From Simmondsia chinensis (taxonomy: Eukaryota > Streptophyta > Magnoliopsida > Caryophyllales > Simmondsiaceae): a stretch of DNA of 64,000 nt. This document shows positions 1 through 10,921 of the stretch, one piece after another. Every line of letters starts with the position of its first letter. The stretch's first letter is position 1. The DNA lies in contig JAGTTD010000015.1 of the NCBI GenBank assembly GCA_018398585.1, positions 1,741,001 through 1,805,000 of the forward strand, given 5' to 3'. The position numbers and the translations under genes were made by a program. The notes under the pieces were generated by a model. The model had not been told where the DNA came from. It did not search any database and was given only the letters and a program-made list of their open reading frames with translations.

Positions 1-94
1 CATGTAGTATCTATTTTGCCTAAAGTTATGTTCGAAAACAAAAATGATAAATTAGTTATGAGCAGGTTTGGTCCGAGTGAAATCCAACAAGGAC

Positions 95-239
95 CTTCTA
101 GCAACTCGATCAACAACAACAACAAAAATCCCAGTGCCCCAAGTGCTCCCGCAAAAGCAGGGTCTGGGGGGTAGATGTACGCAGCCTTCCCCCTTTAGGG
201 TGTCAACCTGAAGAGAGGCTGTTTCTTCTAGCAACTCGA
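95..239 (-). mobile_element. SINE, Au-type body without 5S head, with 15-bp target duplication
   Basis: Element at about 110-224, inserted on the minus strand and ending in (TTG)n. It is flanked by a perfect 15-bp direct repeat, CTTCTAGCAACTCGA, at 95-109 and 225-239, so integration of this form is directly visible. The copy starts at the GAAACAGCCTCTC segment of the family body and lacks the 5S-like head found in other copies, through 5' truncation or a shorter subfamily. Confidence 0.85.
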
Positions 240-1690
240 CCCATTTTAGAAAAAGCTGGTTTTTGTTTCAAGAAGTGACAAAGCCGGTTTTGTTGAGTAG
301 ACCAGTTGTTTTTTATGTGGGTGACTTGATATTGGTTCCATAAGTAAGCCAAGCCAACAAACTGAGTCGAATCGTTTAATTTCGTTAAATGACTCAAGTC
401 CTAATGAACTCGTATAAAGCAATTACAAGTCAAACTATGAATCCAAATGTACCCAAACTAATCAACTTTGTGGTTGCAACAAGTCAACAAACACCTAAAC
501 GAGTCTACCTTGACTGTACGCGGGTATAAATAAGTTGAGCCCGACTTATAGCTCATTAAATTGGGTTTGACGTCAACCATTGATTCGAGCTGATCAAGTT
601 CCCATGCAATCCAAGCACTTGCTTAGGATTCCCAATTTGTTAAAAATCCAATTTAAAAATTAATTATATTATGAGCTTATTTTACTATATATCACCTAAT
701 AAGAACAGTATAACAACTTTCTCTAAATAGAGGGAAATATATATATATATAAACATCACTATTGCTAAAAAGAAAAAAAAATTATTTTAAATCCCTAAAA
801 TCTCCATACTCAGCCTAATTTGGTTGGCAATGGAATTAAATTCGTACAGGAAGTTGTATTTTTTAGAAATTTAATTCCTTTATAATTTCACAGGAAATAA
901 GTAAAATGTGTTTGGTTGCAAAGATGGAAAATAGAACTTTATTTAGGAGGTTAGTTAAAAACAAATGAATTATAACTTACCTAGAGCGCTAGGTAAGTTA
1001 TTTCCTACTTTTTGAAGAAATTGACAATTTTCACTTCATGCATTTTATCTACTTCCTGTCAACCAAATAAAAGTCAAAATTTATACTTTTTGTAAATTCT
1101 AATTTTGGCCTTTACTTCCTGCATACCAAACAAATCATTTTGTTGGCAATTGGGTAAAGGGGTAAAGAGGGGGACGGTAAAGAAGGTTAAATAGGGGGAG
1201 GATAAGGTGATATCCTACCCTTATTTGGATATATTAAATTAAGAGGAGTAAGAGTAAAGATGAGTTATCCTTGTTTGACAATTGGATAAAGGAGTGAGGG
1301 TAAAGAGAATTATTATTAAAATAAGGGTAAAAGTGTTTAAATTTTTTTAAAATTACCCTTACCGTTCTTTACTTACCTCTCATTATCCCCTTTTATCTTT
1401 CAAATAAATTTGCCAAACAGATGTAAAAAATTATCCCCTGTTACGCTCTTTATACCGATGTCAAACAGGGGTAAATATTCAATGCTACCTCACTTCAATC
1501 TGAAAAGGTAAAAGCGAAAGATAAACAATATCCAAAAAAATAAAATTAGAAGGAATCTTGCAGGGGTAGTTCAGACATTTCACGTAGAGGTCAATCAAGT
1601 GAAAAGATGTACAAATAAGCGCGTTGTGGTTCGTAAACGAGCCGTCGGCAGGAAACTTCGCAGACGCTTCGTTGAACATTCTCAGATCCT
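240..1690. other. Intergenic stretch upstream of CBP60, MITE-like
   Basis: No coding region can be supported. Around 1140-1475 there are partly inverted segments (TTTGTTGGCAATTGGG on the left, TGTCAAACAGGGG on the right) with GGGTAAAG-type repeats. These suggest a decayed inverted-repeat transposon. The rest is AT-rich sequence without a recognisable feature. Confidence 0.4.
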
Positions 1691-1751
1691 TCAAATCCCC
1701 AAAGTTTTTACAGGTTTGCCTTTCCCGCTCTCTCTCTCTCCTGTTTGTATT

Positions 1752-2078
1752 TAGTGCTAGAATCTCAGTACAAATTTGTAGTTCTATGTAACCGTCGAAT
1801 CTCAATTTGTGAAATTGTTTGTTTTGGATCGAAAAAGTTAATCGAGAGTGTAATTTTGATTAGTACTAGAGTCTCAGTACAAATTTGTAGTTCTAAGTTA
1901 CTGTAGGATCTGTATTTGTGAAATTGTTTGTTTTTGATCGAGAAAGTTAATCGAGAGTGTAATTTTGAGTAGTACTGGAATCTCAGTGCAAATTTGTGGT
2001 TTGGAGTTACTGTAGCACCTGAATTTGTGAAATTGTTCGTTTTGGATCGAAAAAGTTATTCGAGAGTGTAATCTTGGT
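1752..2078 (+). repeat. Three tandem 109-bp repeats in the CBP60 leader
   Basis: Copies start at 1752, 1861 and 1970 with an exact 109-bp period. Each contains CTCAGTACAAATTTGTAGTT or a variant, a TTTGTGAAATTGTTTG block and a TCGAGAGTGTAAT block. The array lies between a plausible 5'UTR donor (CAG|GTTTGC, about 1713/1714) and a plausible acceptor (GATTCAG, 2117) one base before the CBP60 start codon, so it probably fills a leader intron. Expression effects are unknown. Confidence 0.85.
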
Positions 2079-2118
2079 TGATTTTGATCGAGATCTGGTT
2101 GATTTGGAGTGATTCAGA

Positions 2119-5100
2119 ATGCAGACGAGGTATATGGAGAGATCGAATAGTATGGCGAGGGAGAAGCGAGGTTTAGAGTCGAGTTCCGGTGAAGATGATG
2201 CTCAACCGGATCGTAAAAGGCCTGCTTTAGCAAGGTGAAGTTCTGTTTTTGACAGTTATTTTTGATTTTTTGTGATTTGTTTGTGTTGATTGATTAGTAG
2301 TTGACTGATGAATGCTGGGTTTGGTTTAAAATTAGCTAGTAAGAGTGACCAAAATTGCAAAAAAAAAAAAAGAAGATGCAAACTAACCAGGTGAAGGTCT
2401 ATTTGTAGCTGTGATTCTTGATTTTAGTGATTTGTTTGTGTTGATTTGATTAGTGGATTGGAGATGAATGCTTGTTTTGGTTTAAAACTTAGCGATTAAG
2501 AATCTGCGAAACTTCGAAAAAGCAGAACTAGGGAAAATAAAGAAAAAGCAAAACTAAGGAGAAGTTTTGGTTTTTCTTAGTTTTTCCTAATTTCTTAGTT
2601 TTTCATTAGGTTTGCTAGCTCACTTTTTCATCTATTTTGAGGGAAAACTGGGAAAAGTAAAACAATTGGAGTTTTACTTTAGTTTGGGTTTTTTGAGTTT
2701 TGCTCTTTGTTAACCAAACACACACCTAATTTTTAGGTCTACATAGTTTTGTTTAGGTTTTCCTAGTTTTACTTGTGACTGAAGCTAAACCAAACTAAGG
2801 GGAAATGTGTGTGGATTTTGTTGGTCGCTACATTTTTTTATTTTTTTGCGAGTTTGTGATGAATTTTGAATGTTGAGTACGATGATGCTGTTGATTTGTT
2901 GTTTTTTGTTTAGTTCTTGGATTGATCACGGCTGGAAACGCATTTGACTCGCGAAGTCGAGCAAAAACAGATATTGTTGAGTGAGATTTGGCTTTGGCTA
3001 AAGAGAGGGGGTTGCTTTATAGTTATAGTTCTTCTCATGAGATGTTAGAATTGGTGTATTAGTTACACTGTCTACCTCCAAAAAGGAGGCATGAGATTTA
3101 AAGTTTGTTCTCCTATTCTCTTATAGTCGGTGTCCATATTGAGTGAAATGATGCATCCTTGTCATTGTTAAAAAAATTGTTTTGACAAGCGAAACAATGA
3201 TTTTCTACCTACCAAAAAAAAAAAGGAATTTTTGGAGATAGTAGAAATTGCAAGAAAGAGAGTATTTATTCAACGTAAGATACATCTCATAATGGTTGAT
3301 GTTTCAAACTGGAAATGAGACTGCGTACACTGCTTTAGAGGGTATCTTCGAATCAGATTGAAGTCGGAGGTGAGATCCTTTCTGATAGTGAGATCATCTT
3401 GATTAGCAATTCGCATAGGTTTAGATCCAGTATATTAATTTCAGTTTTCAACCAGTTGAGTAATCTGTAGTATGGGCTTAGTGTTATAGTGCCCTAATTT
3501 TACAATAGAAGGCTGGATTCATATTCTGTATTTTGAAGTTACCTACACAACCGTTGAGACATTTGTAATATTAAAACGTGCAGTTAACTGAGCATTGTGG
3601 GATCTGTATCTCCAAAATTTTGAGTATTATATTCGTCTATGGTGCCCTCTTTGTCTATTTACATACCCGAGTTTTAATTCTATGCAGTGTAATTGTTGAA
3701 GCTCTCAAGGTGGACAGTTTGCAGAGGCTTTGCTCATCATTAGAACCTATTCTTCGAAGAGTTGTAAGATTATTGAACTTATGTATGGTTCTTTCTTTTG
3801 ATTAAGGACCTAGGAGGGTTGTAATTTCATAGTAATGTCGTGTATGATCACACTTGGAATCATCCTGCTCTTTCTCCTCTTTAGTATTTAAATGCTAATC
3901 GCGCCTTAACTTCCAAATGGTAGATGATTACTTTAATAACAGTGGTCATTGAGTTTAGTTGGAAAATATTTCTATAGACAACATAAGTCTTTGGATTTGT
4001 TATGAGCCAATACGCCTTGCACTTCTCTCATGATGTCTAACTTTAATGTTGAACAGGTTAGTGAAGAAGTGGAGCGCGCTTTAGCGAGACTGGGACCTGC
4101 TAGACTAGTTGGGAGGTATGACGCACTACTTATTGTGTTAGGTACTTGTATATATAATAGTATCTTGTAGATGATTCTGTTGACCCATGTGATAAATTAA
4201 AAGGTAATAGTCTCCCCACCCAGACCTAGAGTACTCTATATTATCTACATGGTAAGATTAAACACGAGTTACTACGGATAACACTGCTGTGTGAATATGC
4301 ACCAATAAAGTACCATGTGAATGAATTGTTGTAATTATAGTTCATTTCTAAGTGTAATAGACTGATGAGGTATGGACTTGCTTCTTAAATTAATCCTTGT
4401 ACTGTGTGTTTCACAACTAGTGTAGTACATTTATGTCAGCATTTTGTGCCTTCATTAACTTGTACATGATCAGTAACCTAACATTTAGAGGTGGTCAAAT
4501 TCTTGAATTTTGCCTTAAATGTTTTGGCCTGAAACATGTAATGAGCCCTAGGAATATTCATGTATTTAATTCTTATTTTGTACTTATAACTGCTAACTTA
4601 GCTATTTTGTTTCATGAAGCTTTACACCACTTAACCATAAGTTGATTTTTTTTCTCTATTTCATGTTATACGCTTAGTTGTTATCTTTGTGAAGTTTAAT
4701 CTTTAAAGTTAATGCAGGTCTTCTCCCAAAAGAATAGAAGGGTCAGATGGGAGGAATCTGCAGTTGCAGTTTAGGACCAGGTTGTCGCTACCTTTATTCA
4801 CTGGAGGAAAAGTAGAAGGGGAGCAGGGTGCAGCAATCCATATTGTTTTAGTTGACGTGAATTCTGGACAAATTGTCACGTCAGGCCCGGAATCTTCTGT
4901 AAAATTGGATATTGTTGTGCTTGAAGGTGATTTTAATAACGAAGACGATGATTCTTGGACTCAGGAAGACTTTGACAGTCATGTTGTAAAAGAACGTGAA
5001 GGAAAGAGGCCGCTTCTGACAGGGGACCTGCAAGTGACCCTGAAAGAAGGTGTTGGGACTCTTGGGGAGTTGTCATTTACCGATAATTCCAGTTGGATAA

Positions 5101-8100
5101 GAAGTAGACAGTTCAGACTTGGTCTTAAGGTTGCCTCAGGCTATGGTGAAGGGATTCGAATTCGAGAGGCAAAGACCGAAGCCTTCACTGTCAAGGATCA
5201 TCGAGGGGAATGTGAGTTTATGCTCTTCGAAGTTCTATGATTTATATTTATATTATTGTCCACTGCACTTTCTTACCCTTTTCGTTTAATTTTAACTTTA
5301 GCTTTTAGGGTAGTCAGTTTCTTGAGATGGTATTAGAGCTTTTCTGAATGAGAGATCTCAAGCTTCAAATCCTAATAACCCCACTTCTTTTTTTAAGATG
5401 ATTCAATCGCGATGTGTGAACTGGGCTTGTTCATTATCCATGATGTAAGCTTAGTGGACCTATTTTGTATTATGTTTTGTTTGTGAGTTTTGATTCTTGA
5501 GACACTAAAAATTAGAATGGAAAACGGTTTGCTTTAGTTTTTAATTATTTTTTTTCCTAATTTGAGTGAAAATTGAAAACAAAATTCGGTTTTTGGTTTC
5601 TAAAAAACCACAACTGCAAACAAAGAACAATATCAAACAAGCCCTTAATTTTTTGACATAGTTGGTTTCTTGACACATTCTTGTTCTCGCTTTTGAGTGG
5701 GTTTTGTGATTTGCATGTATCTTGCAGTATATAAAAAACACTATCCCCCAGCACTGAATGATGAAGTCTGGAGACTGGAGAAGATTGGAAAAGATGGTGC
5801 TTTCCATAAGAGATTGAATAAAGCTGGTATAGTTACGGTTGAGGACTTTTTGCGATATTTTGTCAGAGATCCACAGAGGTTACGAAATGTAAGGAAACAA
5901 GATTTTCTTTTCTAACTACGTGCAATTAAATTTCAGCAATATAATTAATTTTATTGCTCGGGATTTTATGCAGATACTTGGAAGTGGCATGTCAAACAAA
6001 ATGTGGGATGCTCTTATAGAGCATGCAAAGACTTGTGTTCTAAGTGGGAAAGTCTACATTTACTATCCCGATGATGCGCAAGGTGTTGGTGTCGTTTTTA
6101 ATAATATCTATGAATTCAGTGGCTTGATTGCAAGTGGACAATACTTCTCAGCTGATTCTCTTTCAGAAACTCAGAAGGTTAGTGCTTTTGCAGTGCCCTT
6201 AGAGTTGTAGGCTTTACTATCCTAAAAGCTTTTTGTTAAAATGTTTTCAATTAAAAAGATATCTTGCGAAAGGATTCTCGTTTTATTAAGGAAAGAAGTT
6301 TCATTTTATAAATTTGAATGTGATTTGTGTTCACGCCATTTGAGATTGAGATGAGAATGGAGTTGGGATGGAAAAGGTTTTTCTCGCATGTGAAGGATTT
6401 CTCTCTTTGGAAGAGAAAGTCAACTTCATCTGTGAGGAAGATATTTTCATCTTCAATCATTGATACTTCTCATTGTTAAGGATCTAACTATTCCAAAAAC
6501 TTAAGCTAATGGGTGGAGGTTCATGAATGGTTTTATGCTCGAACATACTACCTTACATGACTGTCAATTAGGTTTAATCATGGTTAGTGCATAGACTTAA
6601 TCATACCTATTACTGAAATTATTTAATATTGAGAGTGGAGGTTGTTAGGATTTGAACTCGCAACCTCTCGGTGAACAAGGTTTTGATGTCATACAAAGAG
6701 GAAGGTTAATATGCAGTGTAAACAAGGAGGACCATGCTTTCAAGAAATCATAAAAAGAAGTAAAATCAGTTCAAGTATGAACGGATGTATTTTGTTGAAT
6801 AAGATAGCTGAAAATTCAATTTTTTTTTATTGCAGGTCTACGTTGACACATTGGTGAAGAGAGCATATGATAATTGGATGAATGTAATGGAATATGATAG
6901 CAAGTCTTTAGTGAGCTTAAAGCAGAACAAAAATGGAGGTACTTCCTTCGCGGAGGTCTCCACTGGCCAACAAAATCCCAGTTTCTTGAGCCATCAACTC
7001 TCCTTACCTAGTCCACAAGTTCCTGCTAGCCTCGATCCGCCTCCTGTGAATTCCGGGCTAAAGATTGGAGGTACCCAAATTGTTGCATTTTACTTTTAAT
7101 GCTCTGTTTGGTTGAAGGAAAAACATTTTTATTCTGGGAATTGTTTTCCCTTTAGGAAGTGAATTTCAATGCATGACTTGCATAGGGTGAGGATCTAGCA
7201 CATTTGCGGTTGAGATTGGATGGAAGAACCTGAGTTCTGGGGTGGGGTCCGGAGGAGTGCTGTGAATAAAATGACTTATTTTCTTCTTAAAGAGGAAGTC
7301 AATTTTACGTATATGATGGACGAGGTTTTTTCTTCCGATTGTTTTTTCTCTTTTTGCTATTTATCCATATAGCAGTTTAGAATAGAGAATCATAACTAGG
7401 CTAGTCATAGCGTCCCTAGGCTTATATGTGCTTTGCTGCTTTATGCTTTCTGTGCTGTTGTAGTATGCTTTTCAAGTTGGGGTCATCGGACACAGTCTTC
7501 CTTTAGGGTAGCACCCTGAAGGGGTAAACGCCCCCCAAAAAAAAGACCCTGGTATTTATCCATATAAGCAAATATTGGAATCTGGGATGGAAGATGACTT
7601 CCAACCAAATGGAGCTTCTTCCACCCCGTTAATGTTTATATACATGAATGAGTAAAAAAATTAATTGAAAAGAGAGAGTCTTGACCCCATACGGGAGGAG
7701 TTTTCTTCTTAGGGAGAGGGAGACTCATATTTTGTCGCACCACTCCTTCCAACCACCCCAGATCTTGTACTTATCCCATCCGAGTCTAACCTCAAATATG
7801 CTGAACTTCAAGCCGATGCCTAGTTATGCAGTAAAATTTATTTTCTCCAGCAAAATTGTGCCTAATTTCTTAGGGCATGTTGGTATCGTTTTTTGTTTGT
7901 AGTTTTTGGTTTTGAAAAAACTAAGATTAGGTTTTGAAAACTATTCATTCTTGTTTTGGGTTTTTAGTTATCAATTTTCACTCAAACTAAGAGAAACCGA
8001 AAAAAAAAAACCCAAATAAAGAAAGAAAAATCTTTTATGAAGCATGATTTTTAGTTTTTTAAAAAATAAAAAATCAACGGAAAACAATACGGAACAAGCT

Positions 8101-8719
8101 CTTAACATAAGCCACTCAAAACTATGACAACAATTTCTTTGACCCTCATTATTCCTGTCTTCTTCCAGGATACAACGAAGCCATGGCTGCTAGATACTCA
8201 ATCCAACAACAAAACCTTAACAATCCTGTCCAGTTCAATACATCTTCACTCCTACCCGAACATCAGATGTTGGGACCCGCAACTCAGACCCACATTTCTC
8301 GAACGAACAATGCATTATCTCTTGGACCCCCACAACCATCGTTAACTGGATTCCAACCCGTTGCCACATCGAATTTCACTTACAGAGGAACAGAAGAAAT
8401 CCTAACCGAAGAAGATATCCGAGCTAGAAGTCATGAGATGCTTGAACACGACGATATGCAACAGCTTCTTCGTATGTTCAGTATGGGGGGCCCTCATGTC
8501 CAAACCCCCGCTAATATAACTGAAGATGCGTTCCCGTACAATGCACCATATGCGCCATCCCCAGCTATAAACTTCAGTTTCGATGAAGATAGGGCCCGCT
8601 CTTCGGGGAAAGCAGTTGTGGGGTGGCTTAAGCTTAAAGCTGCTTTAAGATGGGGTATTTTTGTTAGAAGAAAAGCTGCTGAGAGACGCGCTCAGCTCGT
8701 TGAGCTTGATGATACATAG
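2119..8719 (+). CDS. CBP60: CBP60-family calmodulin-binding transcription factor
   Basis: Eight exons join in frame to 631 codons: 2119-2234, 3688-3763, 4057-4115, 4718-5211, 5728-5888, 5974-6177, 6836-7070, 8169-8719. All introns are GT-AG. The N-terminus [18 protein letters not shown] and the following [18 protein letters not shown] are family hallmarks. The conserved CBP60 domain (about residues 45-380) contains the SSPKRIEG and [14 protein letters not shown] segments and the central DNA-binding part. The last 37 residues hold the basic amphipathic calmodulin-binding region [18 protein letters not shown]. In Arabidopsis, CBP60 proteins are nuclear regulators of calcium-linked immunity and salicylate genes. 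The C-terminal calmodulin site and the start resemble the CBP60B/C/D clade more than CBP60g/SARD1; this subgroup call is inference from remembered sequences. No lesion is visible. Introns 4, 6 and 7 carry mobile elements. Confidence 0.95.
5463..5646. mobile_element. Tourist-like MITE, CBP60 intron 4
   Basis: One of five related short elements. The right end CAAACAAGCCCTTA is the inverted form of the family's TAAGGGCTTGTTTG start. The interior shares the TTTTTGGTTTCTAAAAAACC segment and an (A/T)-rich core. A terminal GGGCNTGTT and TTA-type duplication are typical of PIF/Harbinger MITEs; assignment is by pattern only. Confidence 0.6.
6240..6465. repeat. Dispersed repeat of GGAAAA...GAAGTCAA type, CBP60 intron 6
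   Basis: Shares blocks such as TTTCATTTTATAAATTTGAA and GAAAGTCAAC with stretches near 14380-14690, 57700-58465 and 60711-61060. The better copies end in ACAAACAGAGCCT, the inverse of AGGCTCTGTTTG, which suggests a second Tourist-like MITE family. This copy is worn and its ends are not defined. Confidence 0.45.
6474..6710 (-). mobile_element. Partial miniature LTR retrotransposon, CBP60 intron 6
   Basis: Diverged relative of the complete element at 36124-36416. A 72-bp LTR-like segment (6474-6545) runs TGTTCGAGCATAAAAC to CTTAACA when read on the minus strand and contains CACCCATTAGCTTAAG. It is followed by the same internal region (CTAATTGACAG, GCGAGTTCAAATCC). The second LTR and a good primer site are missing. 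Confidence 0.65.
7100..7615. mobile_element. Tourist-like MITE with SINE fragment, CBP60 intron 7
   Basis: Left end GCTCTGTTTGGTTGAAGG and right end CCAACCAAATGGAGCTTC are imperfect inverted repeats. Inside are ATTGTTTTCCC and GAAGTCAATTTTAC blocks shared with the repeat at 60711-61060. A 5'-end fragment of the SINE body (TTTAGGGTAGCACCCTGAAG, about 7475-7540, + strand) is nested inside. Confidence 0.5.
7871..8104. mobile_element. Tourist-like MITE, CBP60 intron 7
   Basis: Starts TTAGGGCATGTTGGTATCG and ends CGGAACAAGCTCTTA, an imperfect inverted repeat flanked by TTA on both sides, as expected of PIF/Harbinger MITEs. It lies about 60 bp before the last exon of CBP60. Confidence 0.7.
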
Positions 8720-9970
8720 AAATGGTCAATGAGTTTATGTATGTTTGGTTTATCGAGATCCCACCTCATTCATGTGATGCGAAGATCTTGGGGCGTGAGG
8801 CAAAGACACCTTGATCCTTGGTAACTCGTCTTTCCTGGAATTCGACAACTGCGGGCCATGTACAATATGATTCTCAGTGTGTTCGGTATGGTTTTCTGTT
8901 TGTAGTTTTGGTTTCGGAGATCCTAAAAACCAGGTTTTGGAAACTATTTCTCGTCTTTAACTTTCTGTTTTCAAGTTCTGAAGGCTTGGACAAAACCTAA
9001 AACCAAAAATAAGAGAATTTCGCAACCAAACCCTGTTTTCGGTTTCTGAAAAACCAAAAACTGAACACAGAAAATAATACTGAACAGGCCCTAGATTTTT
9101 ATTTCCTCGAGACGATACCAGTTGTTCAGGGCACAAGTTTTCAGATTATAAGTATCTTGGATCTTACTAAACACAAACTTGCTAACGAGGAGTCTAAAGA
9201 TGAAAGAGGTACTGGGATAGCTGGAGATTTGGTTTCTTCTAAGATTCAGTATGTGTGTTTGTAGCTTTGTATTATCTTTTACATGAGATTTAACATAACA
9301 AATGCTTGTTGTATTGTATTAATTTTTTATTTGATAACGGGGTTGTCTTGTTCAGGTTACGTGCACCTTGACTAATCCTTGAATTGCGCGTATCGTCCAG
9401 GTAGAAATTTTGCTATGTTCTGTTGTATTGTGCTGTAACACAATAATCTTTGTGTGATCAAATAATTAGCTAATTTGATGATTTAATTTGCGTTATTTAA
9501 ATAGCAAGGTTTACATGTCAGCTGTCAAGTTTTAAAATTCGCAACCCATGTATAGAGGCCAACTAAGGAGTACTTTTGACCGTCTGTTCGTAATTTAGTT
9601 TTGATAGTTTTACACTAAATGAGCGTAACAAGTCAATTTCAAGCCTTTTAACAATTATAATCACCTGTGTCATCTATGCATCTGGTTCTACATTATAATT
9701 TGTCCTTTGCCTCTTTACCTTTGTACAAATTTAAAATTAATATTTTTTTTAATACTACGATTTTTCTACTTCTAAAAGTAAAAAAAATAAATGCCAGTTT
9801 TTTAAGAAATATTTTTATATATGGACCAAACACTCTAAAAAGAGCTCCAAAAAAAAAAATAAAAATAAAACACCTTTTTTTTTTTTTTGTTAATAAGCAA
9901 CAACACTAATAACCAGTGCCGATTTAGAGGTTCTTGTTAAGGTAGGGTTTGAGAAGGGTAAGATGTACCT
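8720..9970. other. CBP60 3' flank with one MITE
   Basis: No gene is supported. A Tourist-like MITE at 8877-9092 has inverted ends GTTCGGTATGGTTTTCTG and ATACTGAACAGGCC. The rest is probable 3'UTR followed by AT-rich DNA with homopolymer runs (about 9730-9900). Confidence 0.6.
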
Positions 9971-10534
9971 AGGGTTGGCAAAATCTGATACGGCATTATA
10001 ACACGACACGGACCTGACACGAATATAGTGGGTTTAGGTCGGGGGTTTTGAAGCTGGGTTGAATTTGGGTTGACCCACTTAACCCATTTAGGTAATTGGA
10101 TTGAATTTGAGTTTGACTTGTGTAACTCGTTTTCGACACAATTGACTCGTTTACGTTATATATATATATTTTAGGAGTTAAGATAATTGAATTATATTTA
10201 GTAATATTAATTTGATAGCTTCTTCTTGTTGTTGTATTAATTTGATAGCTTATTTTAATAGTTATAAATATAACAAGTATTTATTAGTATTATCAACCAT
10301 GAAGTGCATTATTAAAATATTTATAAGTTGAAAAACTACATTTAATGGAAAAAAGTCACTAATATAATTAAATTGATAACTCGTGATTTACCCGTTTATT
10401 AGTTAGGTTAGGTAAGAGTTGAGAGTTCCTAAGCGTTTAATAAACAGATTGGGTTCGAGTTGATCCCATTCTTAAGACCCCTCCATAGCATAAACACGAA
10501 CTCGACATGATAAATTTGCCGTCCTAAATATACC
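9971..10534. mobile_element. hAT-like non-autonomous element
   Basis: Left end TAGGGTTGGCAAAATCTG and right end AAATTTGCCGTCCTAAAT are an imperfect terminal inverted repeat. The arms also carry the GGGTTGA...TTAACCC tract common in such plant elements. No transposase is present. The superfamily call rests on the TIR pattern. Confidence 0.55.
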
Positions 10535-10886
10535 CAGTCTTATTCTTACAAATTACTATCCAGTAGAGAACCCTAAAAAATCTTTTTTCCACCAATAACA
10601 GACACAAACCGAAGACTTTATTTATCTATGCACTTTTATGCAGTTGCTTCTAAAAGGCATGGTCGAATAGCATGACTTTTATGCAGTTGCTGTGAAATTA
10701 ACTATTGTTTCTCATGTACATAGGAAAAACTCAATGCTCAAAACTTATATGCAACTAGTTACGAACTTCATTAAAGGAAATAAATCAATAAGTGTCTAAA
10801 CATGTAACATCTGAAAAAATATAAAATAAAAAATGTTCTACTAGAATCAAATCCACCACTATACTTATTCTAAGTTAAAACTACAC

Positions 10887-10917
<31 letters not shown>

Positions 10918-10921
10918 GACT

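Noticed and set aside
10886..10911. Poly(A) tail of a processed retrogene
   Set aside because: The A run lies just beyond the intact, intron-containing subtilase A and is not next to any intronless copy. It is a simple homopolymer.
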